In this document: one piece after another, positions 40,801 through 52,800 of the stretch
Numbering within the stretch: position 1 is the first letter of the stretch
Layout of the letters: every line of letters begins with the position of its first letter
Assembly: GCF_002933465.1 (NCBI RefSeq)
Contig: NZ_PSZE01000006.1
Location: forward strand, 124,001-188,000
From: Nocardia nova
GTDB taxonomy: Bacteria > Actinomycetota > Actinomycetes > Mycobacteriales > Mycobacteriaceae
Length of the DNA: 64,000 nucleotides
Reading direction: 5' to 3'
Notes under the pieces: model-generated
The model's input: only the letters and a program-made list of their open reading frames with translations
Database searches by the model: none
Told to the model about the DNA's origin: nothing
Position numbers and translations under genes: made by a program

Positions 40801-43800
40801 CACCAGGCCGATGGCGCTGGCACGCGCCGCCGTATCGGGCCCGCTGGGCTGGTCCGGTTCGTCGGCCCGCAGCGTGCCGTACTTGCAGAGAAATATCATT
40901 TCGCCGGGCGTCCGTGGCCGCTCTTGTACGAGAATCAGCGACCGGCCTTTCGTATTGCGCAGGCCAAGAGCGGTTTCCGCTTCCAATGCGGCGGCGGAGA
41001 ATGCGGCCAGCACACTCAGGCGGGGCCCACGTTCGGCCAGCCAGTTCAGCTGCCAATCCCAGTAGTCGGGGCTGTCGATCCAATCGCTGCCGTGCTGTTC
41101 ACCTGCTGCGACTCGCATCAGATCAGCGACGTATTCGAAGCTCGGCCCCAAACTGAGTAATTCCGCCGCGAGCCGGCTGGGTTCGGGTACATATGCGGTC
41201 GGCTGGTTTGTTGCGCGCACTGTCGGCGGAGATGCGATCTCACCCGACAGCTGGACGCGATCCTCATCGGAGGTCAGGTCTGTTGTTGCGGCAGCCGGAG
41301 GCGCGCCGAGTTCTTGGATGGGCCGGCCTGCGAATGCGGGCATTTCGGGGAGGATGAATTCGAGGTGGGCGTTGCCGTATAGCATGCAGACAGCTTTGCC
41401 GCTCGCCATGTGGTGTGAGAATTTTCTGGCGGCGTGGAGTTCGCGGCGCTGGTGGGTGGCTGCGGCGATGTGCTGGACCTTGCTGACCACGGGTGCACCG
41501 GTGAGCATGTCCACGGTTTCGGTGAGCAACCAGGCGAGGTCGTCTTCGCGGAAGGTGCGGGAGAATCCGCGCTGGCTGTAGTCACGTGCCATGAGCCGGT
41601 GGAATTCGGCGTGAAGGCCGTCGATTCTTGGAAGGAGATGGCGGTTGAGTTCGATGGCGCTGCGAAGGTGTTCTTCGATGTCCGGGCGGAAGCCTTCTTG
41701 CGCGCGGAGTCCTTGGGGCATCTGCCGCAGGACGTAGTAGAGGAAGAGGCTTTCCTGAATGGTTCCGTCGCTGAACAGTTCGGCGAGTGAGGGTTCAGTG
41801 CGGATCCTTTCGCTGATCCGGTCGACCACTCCTCGAACGGCTGCGCTTTGGTCTTCTTCGGCGGTTTCGATGTCGATGCCGTGCTCGTGTGCGAGGAAGG
41901 CGAGTACTGCCATTTCGCCGCGTTGAGTGGACAGGGATTCTTCGATCGTGTCGGCGTAAGGCGCGATGCGGCCCTCGGTGAGGATGACGCGGGGTTGTCC
42001 GTTGGTGCGTTCGACCCATTCGCGAAGCATCGCGATGAGCGCTTTGGACTGGGGGAATTCGGGGTTGGTGTAGTGCTCGGTTCCGATCAGCAGGCTGTTG
42101 CCCGACCACGCCGCTCGGTGGGGGGTGGCCGGAACGTCCGGATCAGTGGTGGGCTCCCCGGAATCGTCGAATCGACCGGCGTTGGATTCACCGTTGGATT
42201 CGGCGATTGTCGGATCGGGCGTGCGGTGTTCTCGCGCCAATCGGTTCGCCGCGTTGTTTCGGTCCAGCAGGGCGATCAACCAGTGCCGTGCCGCATCGGC
42301 ATAGGAGATCAGTGCTTCGACGCGGGAGGCGGCGGGCAGTGATCGCGGATCGTGCGCGAGATTCCACAGCTCGTAGGCCGCGGTCCAGGCGTGCCGTATC
42401 TGCTGGATCTCGGCGGCTCGCGCCGAATCGGATTCCAGCCGAGCCGATTCCGCGGCGAGTCCCTCGATGGTCTGTGCGAGCTCGGCGATGTCGACGCCGT
42501 CGAGCAGTGTTGAGTCCCCGCCCCAGGGTGACGTATTCGCCGGTGCGGCATCGACATTCGCCGCATGGTAGGCGAGTGCCTCGGCGGCGGCCCGGTGTAT
42601 TCGAACCTTCTCGACAAGTCTCGGCTGGTGCATCTCGGGCCAAACCGGTGTCGCCACAGCGTATTCCGGTGACACCCCACCTTCGAGGGGACCCTTGACG
42701 GGCTCACTGGGCGATGGGCGGTCGGTGGCACCCGCGGCGTCATCCGGCGCCGCGGGTCCAGTGCCCTTCGGGGAGGCTCCTTCAAGGGGGCGGCGCATAC
42801 CTCGCGGAAGCGGGTCTGTGTCCGGCCGCGCGGGTGTCACGTCATCACCGCGGCGGTCCTGGCCGATGCGGGTTCGCGGCCCGGGCGCTGCATCCCAATC
42901 GGCGTTGGTCCAATTATGCTTGCGGCCGAGCGGGTTTACGGATTCGCCGTTCGCGCGGTAGGTGATGGCGAAGACCTTCGCTCCTTCTCGGCTCAGCTCT
43001 GCCAGGCGGTCGTGCGCCCGCTGACCGGGGTGGATTACTTCTATGGTGTTGCCATCGGCGTCGAGGGCGAGGGTGTTGTCGGGGTTGCGGCGTAGTTCGT
43101 GGAGCTGGAGCCGGCCGGTGTCGTCGGCGCTGAGGGTGAGGATGTGGCCGCCGATCCGATCGTCGCGTGAGCCGGGGTACTCGACGGTGAGCAGCGCGAG
43201 AGCAGTTGGCTTTTCGGTATTTCCGATGTCGGCGGCGAGGACCTCTAGCGGGGTGGGTTTCGTGTTCGCGGCGGCAGAGGTGTAATCGACGTACTGCCCG
43301 TGGGCGTACTGGGCCAATTCGCGGGGATGAAAACCGACGTTCTCGAGGATGGCGATGGTTTCCGTGTCCGGAACCTCGACGGGCGTGTTGCCGAAATGCT
43401 TTCGGATGAAGGTGAGTTCGGCGACCGCGCAGCGTGCATCCGCGGTGGAAGTCCCGCGCACGGGAGCGTTCCGAGTCGCCCACTGTATCTCGGCATCGAC
43501 TTGGGCATCGGTATCGGCATACAGGGCCTTCTTCTCGATCTCCTCGGACAGATTCGCTGCGGTGACGCCGGCATCCTCACTCAGCGAGAGTGCGACGTAG
43601 CGGTATGCCTCGAGGATCGACAGCGGCGCGACCGTGGCCGACATCCGGCGCTCCAGCAAACCTTTCATTTCGAGCAAGAAGGCCTTCAGCACCTCGTACG
43701 GCGGCTTCGGATCGTCCACCGCCGAGCGATGCCCGAAGCGGAGGTAGGTTTCGAGCGGGATATCCGGCGCGATGGCCAACAGTGTTTCGAGTGCCGGGTA

Positions 43801-46800
43801 GTTGAGCTTGGTCGTATCGACGGCGCGCCGGAGATGACCCGGCCAACTGAGCAGGACCGCTGCGGTGATCTCCTTGCGTCCCAATGCCTTCTCGAGCAGC
43901 GGCATCGAGTTCTTGACGTTGCCCGCGGTATTGCGGGCGTGCGGTTCTTCGATGAATCGACGCGCCGCGCGCGTCTGCTCGGCGATCACCCGGAACCGCT
44001 CGGCCTCGGTCATACCGATCCGCTGCGGCTTGTCGGTCGCGCCGGCGATCGTCGCCATGCCGTGTGTCCGGTCCCAGCCGGAGGTCACCACCACGACGTT
44101 GTCGCGCCCGAGCGCGCCGACGACTTGATCGAGGAACACGGCGCTGCCGTCCTCCGGATTCCCGTACACCAGTACGGCGATCGTGCCGTCCTGTTCCAAT
44201 TCGGTCCGGTGCGCGGCGAGCTGTCCGAGCGTCACGCCCCACTCGGGGTCGGTACGCAGATACCGGTAGACCAGGTCCGCCGCGGCCCGGAACGTGTCGG
44301 TATCGACCCCTTGTCGACGCAGTTCGGACAGGAAGCTGTCGAGCGGATCATCGGCAACTCGCGCTCTGGGATCGGCCGGGGTGACCAGATCGCCGCGATC
44401 GTTCCGGCCCGCAGCGGATTTCGCATGCTCCGTCGACGCCAGGTGGCCGAGGGTATGGAGATACGCCACAGCCCGATCGAGCACCCGGCGGGTGGCGCTG
44501 GTGTCCGTGAGCTCCTCGGCCGAACTCGGATTCTCGATGAGATCGCGCCGCAGTCGATGCAGGGGTCCGAGAATGTTCTTGATCTCGGTGACGCCGGGGA
44601 GCCGATTGAGCAGGGCGACGCCCGCGTCGAACGCGTCGGAAAGGTGAGTGCGTGCGGTCGCGTGCTGCCCGAGCGAGAGCTCATAGGCAGCGACCGTGAT
44701 CAAGGTACGCAGGTAATCCGCACCGGCGGCGGCGAATTCGCTCCGTGAGTCCGACAGTCCGGCGCGAGTGAACTTTCGTTCCAGACCGGGCAGGAGGCGA
44801 AGCGCCTCGGCGATGTGTGCGGGATTGACGATGTACATAGGATCCGCTTCGGCTGCCGTTGCGGTGGCCGATGTCGGGATTCGGTCGAGTGCACTCAACG
44901 TCATTGCGACGGCCTCGGCATCGCTGCGCGCGCCCAGCTTGCGCACGATTCGCTGCACGGTGTTGTTGACGAAACTCCGTGTCACGTGCAGTAATTCGGC
45001 CATCTCGGCGCGCGACAGCCGCTCGGTGAGGAGCTGGAGGATCTGCTGCTCGCGTGCCGTCAGCGCCGAGAGGTCGGATATCGCGCTCGGATGCGTCGGT
45101 ATCTCGCCGCGACGGATGGCCTCGGTGAGCGCATGGATGGCTTCGTGCCGAGGTCCGCCCGCAGTGCGGGTGTATTCGCGGTAGATGTCGGTGTCATCGA
45201 CACTGTTCTCCCGCTCTGCGGGTGCGCCCGAGGGCGAAGAGTCCGTCGGGCCCGTGGGCCGAGTCGAGCCGGTGCGTTGTTCGGGCGTTTCGGCCGGGCC
45301 CGTGATGGATTGCTGTGCGAACGCGGAGTCGACCTCCGAGGCATGCCGCGGGGTGCGTGCCCGTAGGGTTCCCTCCGAAGTGGACTCGATGTAGGCGACG
45401 TAGATACGTTCGGGATCGGTGTAAGTGGGTTTCCAGTCCACGTAGGGACGGACGCGGAGTCGGTCCCCGTCGACGAGCTGGTCGAAGACCTGCATTGTGA
45501 TCCGCCCGGTGTCGGGTTCGACATTCTTGGTGACGAAGTAGGCGTGGGCCCTGTCGCCCTGGCCGACGACGAAGACCACCGAGTCGAGCGTGGGGTCCGT
45601 ACGCAACTCGTCGATGACGGCGGTCATCGGATTCGATCCGGCCGTCTCGGGTTTCGCCAGCTTGTGCAGACCACCGGCGATGCCGCGCTCGAGGTCCCGC
45701 GCTTTGTCGTCCCCGGGAGCCGGATCGTCCCCCTCGGTGAGGCCGAGTTGGCGGAGAAGCTGGATCACCCAGGGCAGGCAGGAGGCGATCTCCGCCGGTA
45801 GCCGTTTTTCGGACGTCGGCCGTTCGGTCCGTCGCCACGGGTTCCGCGCTCCACGCCGCGTCCAGAGCCCTTGCTGCCGGTTCCCCGGCATGGTGTGCGC
45901 ACCGGTCGGCTGGCGGCGCCGCAGCCGGGTCATCACGGCATCGAGTAGCTGGATATCGGCCTCGGTGACCCCCGAGGCGGCGGCATGGCGTTCCTCCTCT
46001 GCCTCGCGCCGGCCGCGCTGGAAGGCGGTTTCGCCGACCGGCCCCGGACCGGTTGCCGATATTGGTCCGGCTGCGGCGCGTGACTTCCCCTCCTGTGCAG
46101 GTTCGGTGACGGGGAGATCCAGTAGGTGTCTGCCCAGTCGTCGAACGGCGCTCACGACGAATGCTTCGGCGGAGGCCGTGTCGCGGTATCCGAGCGACAC
46201 CATGGTTTCGACCGACAGCCTGCGAGTGAATACGCCGCGGATGATCCCGCTCTGCTGGGGCGTGAGTCGGTCGAGCGCTGCTTCCAGCTGTTCCCGGGTG
46301 GCCTCCGAGAGCGCCTGTGCCAGCCGGTGGTCGAGTATCCGATGCGCTCTCGCGAGTGTCGACACCAGCTGCCGGGCGGCTGCGACCGCCGGACGAACCT
46401 CCGGGCGCCGGGTGAGCGGTCGATCGGTAGGCAGCACCCGCAGGGCATGCCGTTCCTCCGGGGAAAGGGCGCGGACCGCGGCTGTGAATTGTTCTGAGGT
46501 GGAGTCCACGAGGACAGCTTCGAATCCGGGGTCGACGGTGGTATCGGCAAGGACTCGCGCCACTGCCGTGCGGAAGGTGTCGAACCCGCTCGCTGTCTCC
46601 TGCGTCGGCTCTGACACCTGGGCTCCGGTGGTCAGGTCGATCTCGGCGTTGCGGGCGACCTCCAACATCTCCGCCCAGGCGGATGTGCCGAGCTTCGCGG
46701 CGATAGCATGCGTGACGGATGCGACCTGGCGATGGGTCAATGACAGCGCCGTGGCGATCTGGCCCGTGGTGAGTCCCTGAGCGATCTGAGCGAGTACCGC

Positions 46801-49800
46801 GATCTCCCGGGCCGAGAGATCGAAATGTGCTGTGGTGGGTGATTGTTCGTCCGGCTGTAGCGTCTTGGTGGGCGGTGGGGCAGGCTCGGGCGCCGCCTGT
46901 GCGACCCGAGTCAGGCTGTTCTGCGCCGCACCCGACAGCGCGGCGGCGGCCTGGCCGGACCGTAGCTGGTCGGCGGCCTCCAGAAATGTCCAGCGCTGGC
47001 TGGGGCCCAGACTGTCGAGATACTGTCGTAGCGCGACGATCCCCATATCGGCCACTCGGCGGTAGCGCGCATCGGATTCCGCGATCCCGTCGGAGCGAAG
47101 CAACGCCAGGATTTGCGCGCGCAGCGGGCGGAACCACTGGTCATCCGTGATCTTCTGCGCGGTATCGGCCAGCTGCCGGCCGATCTCGTCCTCCGGGCTC
47201 ATCGCACAGACCCGGAAGACCTCATCGGTGATCGCCATGGCGTCCTGCACCGTGCGGGCCGCCCGGCCGCTGCGTCGTCCGCCCGGCGCCATACCGAGCA
47301 GCGACAGCACGAACCGGAATACCCCGAGTCCGTATCGTGCGCGCAGCTCCGTCGCCGAAATCGTCAGCGGTGCAAAATCTTCAGCTTGCCCCGGCAGGAT
47401 GCCGGTGCGGATGGCGATCGCTACGCTCTCCGGCCGGTTGCGCGCGCCGAGCTTCTCCCGGACACGGGCGAGAGCCACATCCACTCTGCCGTATGTCGTT
47501 TCGAGGTCGTTTGCGATATCGGCGTTCGTCTGGCCGCTCGCAACGCGGTCGAGCAGGTCGACCTCGGCGGCGGTGAGATCGGAAGCGCCCAGGCGCCTGG
47601 GTGAGAGACCGGGGAGCAGGCCGCGGCGGAGCGCGACCGCCACCATGGCTGCCCGGTTGTGCACCCGCAGCTTGCTGCTGATCCGCACCAGGTACTCGTC
47701 CACGGCGGTCGACGACAGTCCTCGCGCCCGCGCGATGTCCTTGCTGGTATCGCCGTTCGCAACTCGGGTGAGCACGTCGGTCTCGCGGTCGCTCAAATGC
47801 GGAACAGCGGTGCCTCGAGTGTCCGGAGCGGCGAGTTCGAGGTGGCCGTCGCGGACTGCGGCGAACACGATCGAGGGCCGATTGCGGGCACCCAGTTTCC
47901 GGCCGACCTCGGCCACCCGCGCGTCCACCGTCCGCGGATCGATGTCGAGGTCTTGCGCGATGTCGTTGCTGGTGTCGCCGTTCGCGATCCGGATCAGTAA
48001 CTGGAGTTCGCGGCTGGTCGGCTCGGAAGTCGGGGTGGCAGGCGATTCGTCGCCGAGCGGCACGGAATCGGCGAGCACTCCGGCGCTGAGGGCGAGATAC
48101 ACCAGTTCGGACCGAGTGCGTGCCCCGAACACGTGGCGAAGTTCCGTCGTGTAGATACCCACGGTTCCCGCCGAAATCCCTAGTTCTTCTCCGATTTCGC
48201 GGGCCGTCATACCCGTTGCGATCAGTTGGAGCACCATGAACTGGCGGTTGGTCAGCCCGCTGCCGCTGGGCGCGGTCGTATCACTACCGCTCGGATGCTT
48301 GCCCTCGGCTTCCAGACCGCGCCGCCCGGCCTGAACCAGCCGGTCGAGAGCGCCGCGTTGCACGACGGTCACGGTGTCTCCGCGCTGCATCGCGGATAGC
48401 CCCTCGGCGGCGTGGCGGCGTTGAGTGGCATTCATCTCGAACCAGGCGGTTACCAGATTGCTTGCGATGCCGTGCAACCATTCGAGCGGAGCGGCACCCT
48501 CGACACGCCACCGGTGCCGCTCCGCGATCTCGAACACCAAGCGGTTGAGCCCCTGCGCCACGTGCACCAGCGGCCGGAACTCGGGCTTGACAGTTGTGGC
48601 CGGAACCCCGAGATCAGCCAGCACTGTGGCGAATACGGCGCGTCCGTACTGCTTGCGCAGCTCCTCGAAGGCCGCCGCGTCGTCCCGCTGGGCGCGGCGA
48701 AGAGTGTCCTGTGAGCTCGGCTCCGAGCGCTGCCATGGGGTGCCTCCAGGCGCCGCTGCCTCCTCGTCATCGCCGAAGTCGATGGCGACCGGGTCGATCC
48801 GCGAGTCGGGGTCACCGGCTCGGCGCCACGGTGAGGTGCTGCCGTTACTCGAATTCGATTGCGATGCAGAGCGGTCCGGGGCGTCGGTATCGATGTCGGT
48901 TCGTGCCGGTGTGGTTGCGGTTGTGCCGGATACGGGCACGGGGGCGGTGATGACGGTGACGTCGTCGTCGCTGCCCTGTTCGATCGCGGTACGGACCAGC
49001 GCACGGGACACCGCGCCCGGATCACCGCCGGACTGCGCCAGCGCTTCGCGGACGACAGCGCCGATGGGCCGGGCATCGTCCGGGCCGATCGCCTCCCACA
49101 TGCCGTCGGTTGCCACCACGATCACACCCGGGCCGGACACCTCCTCGGCAGTCCTGGCATGGGATTCCAGGCCGTCGAGGGAGCGGCCGAGACTGAAGGC
49201 GAGCCCCTTGCCGACGGGGGAGTGGCGGGCCGACTCGCGGGCCCAGCCGAAGGTGTCCATGGCTTTCTGGACATTGGAGTCGTCATGGGTGAGCTGGACG
49301 GGCGCACTACCGTCCAGCGGTACCCAGTAGGCTCGGCTGTCGCCCACCCAGTCCACGGTGACCTTCCCCGCTCCCAGTAGGGCGACCACGATGGTGCAGG
49401 CCGGTCCGGAGCGGCCGGGGTATTCGGAGGCCACGTCGAGTACCGCGTTCTGGGCGGCCGCTACTGCTCCTCGAACCACCTCCAGCGGTGCGGGAAGACC
49501 TTTCCGGTCGGTCTGCCGCAGTGCTTCGGCGATGTATGCGCGGGCGGCTCGTGTGGCGGCGGCCGAGGCGCGGTCGCCGCCGCTCGGCCGGGATGTGCCG
49601 TCGCTCAGTATCACCGCGGTGTATTGCTCACCGCCGACGGTCACGGTGAGCAGCGCGAAATCGTCCTCGTTCTGCTCGTGGCCCGGCCCCCGATCACTGA
49701 CTGCCGCAACCGAACCCAGGTTCTCCTGGCGCACATTCGCCTCGGCGTATCGCCGCGAGTTCGTCCCGGCGCCGTCCGGCCGTGAATCGGCGATCGTCGA

Positions 49801-52800
49801 CGAGGAATCCTGTTCGGTCTCGCGCCGAGCGGCCTCTGTGTTCCCAGCCTTAGCCGAGTCCTGTTCCGGGGGAGGTGCTTCGGCCGGGGTGGTCGCGACG
49901 TGCGGTTGTCCGTGGGCTCCCGGCCACACAATGGATGCGGTGGGCTGGGCAGGGGCGGCGCGGTCCGCGTGGTGTCGCGGCTCGCCCAGCTCCTGTGCGA
50001 TATAGCGGACCGCATTGTCGGCTATGTGATAGCCCTCGCGGGCTTGGTCGACACGCCGTTGTCGCTGCGCTGCGGTCGCGACTCGCTCGACCGCCTCGTT
50101 ACGTAATTCGTTGGCGGCCAACAGATCCGACACTGCGCGGAAGTGATCGAGCAGCAGGATGCGCCGTGCCCGGCTCATCCTGGCTGGATCGGGCTGCTCG
50201 CCGAACGCCAGCAATTGCTCCAGCAACTCGGACATGTCCCGCAACGTGTCGTAGCGGCGCATGTTTTCGGTCGGTCGCTCCTGGTGGACCCTGTCGGCCG
50301 CGATGCCCGCGAGCGTCATTTCGGCGAAGATCGCCTCGCTCACGTCACGTAGCCGTTCGAGCTCGCCTGGCAAGAGGTGGTCGGTCGGCTGCGGCGGCGT
50401 ATCGATCGGCGCCTCGCGGAGTCTGTCCCAGACCGCCGAGACCGCAGCCAACGCCGCACCCAGTCGCATCTGCGCGGCCGCCAGCCGGGCCTCCAGGACA
50501 GCGCTCGTCCCTTCGGTACGACCGTCCTCGTATTCCCTTGCGGCCGTGGTCATCTCGTCTCGGCGGGCCAGCCACCCCGGCACCTGCTCAGCCAGGCGTT
50601 CGAGCCACTGCCGCCGCTCCTGCGCAGCAGGCGCCCCGCGCCGTACCGCCACCAACTCGTCGAGCAGACCGGCCACCCGACCCAGAACCGGGTCCGCGCC
50701 GGTGCCGTAACGCAGTGCGACAACCGTGTCGCGCAGGGCTTCCAGGTGCTCGAGACCAGCGGATTCCGCAGCATCACCGAAGTCGATGGCTACCGGGTCG
50801 ATGCGCGGGCCTCCGGGGTTGTCCTGGCGTTCCCCGGGAGCCGGGTCCTGGACCGACTGGCGCACGGATGGGAGGGGCTCGTCCTCGCGAATCGTGCCCC
50901 GGCTGTGTGCCACGGCGAAGTCGGCGCCGGGTGGGGTGAGGTGGTATTCGACCGAATGCTCGATGGAGTTCTTGCCCTCGGCGAAGGTGATGTGGCGGAC
51001 CGCGACGGTGCTCTCGGCGATGATGAGCTGGCTGCCCCGTCCGCCCTCGCGGTCCAGCGCCTGTTCGTCGTCGGTCCAGCTCGGTAGTTTGACGGCGGTG
51101 CCCGGGGCGATGTCGTTCGCGACTGTCACGAACACTTTGCCGTCGGGCCCGGTGCCCGTCACATCGACGGCGAGCCTCCCCTCCGGATCGAGCCCGTGCT
51201 CGGCGGCATAGCGGCGGAGATGCTTATCGGCATTGGTGACCAGTTCGCTGACGGCGAGCACCACGCGGTCGATGACGTCTCCGAGCTCCGGATGTTCGGC
51301 GCGCAGCCGTGCTCGGAGCGCGGCTCGTGTGCTGCCTACGCCGAACGGGGCCGGTGCTGCGCTGGGCGCCGTTGTCTGCTCCGGCGCTTCCAGCACGAGA
51401 TCGAGGTCGAGGCCCGCTGTGTCGGCGTCCCCATCGCCGTACATCTCCAGCAGACGTTCGATATCGAGCTCCTCCGAGGACCTCTCAACGGGAGCCTGTG
51501 CCGCCCGTTCGACCGGACCCGGAGTCGGTCCCAACCGCCACTCGACCCGAACATAACTGTGATCACCGGTGATGTCGACGAGGTCGATATGCGCCGGGCC
51601 GTCATCGAGTGCGGCCGTGACGGAGATGGTTCCCTGACCCCACCGAACCGATGCGCCTACAGCCGCCGCGATCTCGCGGACGTAATCAGGATCCGACCAG
51701 CCCGCCAGCAGCTCGCTGATTCGCTGTTCCACCAGATCGGCTTGCGTCGCGTCGCCGGCAGTGATGTCGTCGAAGCGGAGGTGCGGTGGTTGCTCGGGGC
51801 CGCCGAGGTCGATGGCCGCGGGATCGATCGTGCGCCGGCCCGATCGGTCGAGTCGAGTCCACAATTCCGACGGGAGGAGGGACCGGTTCGTCCGGTGTGC
51901 GCGAGCCTTCGCCGCGGCCGGGTTCGGTGCAGCCTCGTCGGGTGCACCCGGCTGCGCCGGGCCCCGGTTGGGGAGACGGCGGGAAGCCGCGGCTGCGCGA
52001 TGCTCGTTCTCGAGCCGGGCCAGTTCGTGTAGTACGAAGCCTTGCGGCCCAGCCGGGTTCAGATAAGCGGGAGCCCGCCTCGCGACGCCGGCATGGTCGG
52101 CCGCAGACATGTCCCGCCAGGCCACGGCGAGTTCGGCTGCCCTGCCGTCCACAGCAATGCTCGGGCGGAATCCCGAGGCGACCGGCACCAGGCCGGGGTT
52201 CTGGGCGCGGGCAGCCGCCAGAGCGTTGCGGCGCTCGGCATTTCGCCAGACCTCCGCGACCGGCACCCCGCGCAACAGCGCTTGGAGGGCATAGACGGGG
52301 TGGGTGAAATCCTTCGGCGCGCTCCGGCCGAAGGCGTTGTTCGCCTCGGCCAGCGCCTCCGCCGGGTGGAAGACGGGGAGATCGCCAAGTGCCGGTTCCG
52401 CGGCGCGCGGGGTTCGATAGGCGTGGTCTTCGGTGTAGTGCTCACCGGCGACGATGCGCTGTCGGGTGTCGGCATCGAGTTGCCGCAGCCAGGCGTTGTA
52501 CAGGGGTTCCGGATCGATCCACCCGTCGCCGGTGTCGGTTTGGTGGGACCTGTTGCCCCACAGTGGTTCTCGCCGTGACAATCCAGCGTCGCGCAGCCAG
52601 GCATCAAGCGATTCCCGGCTGTCGAAATTGCTCAGCCAGGTATCGAAGGCTGCGAACAATCGGTCCACGTCGCGGGAAGCCTTCTTTTCGCGGCTGTAGC
52701 CGTCCAGCAGGCCCAGCCAGTCGTCGAAGCGAGTCTCGCGCGGCAGCGAACCGGCCTGGCGCAAACCGGCGAAATGCGCGTACAGGAAGCCGAATGCCCG

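Noticed and set aside
45194..47137. 647-codon frame on the same strand inside the giant gene
   Set aside because: An Arg/Gly/Pro-rich alternative frame of the giant ORF. The HTH and papain-like motifs are all in the giant frame.
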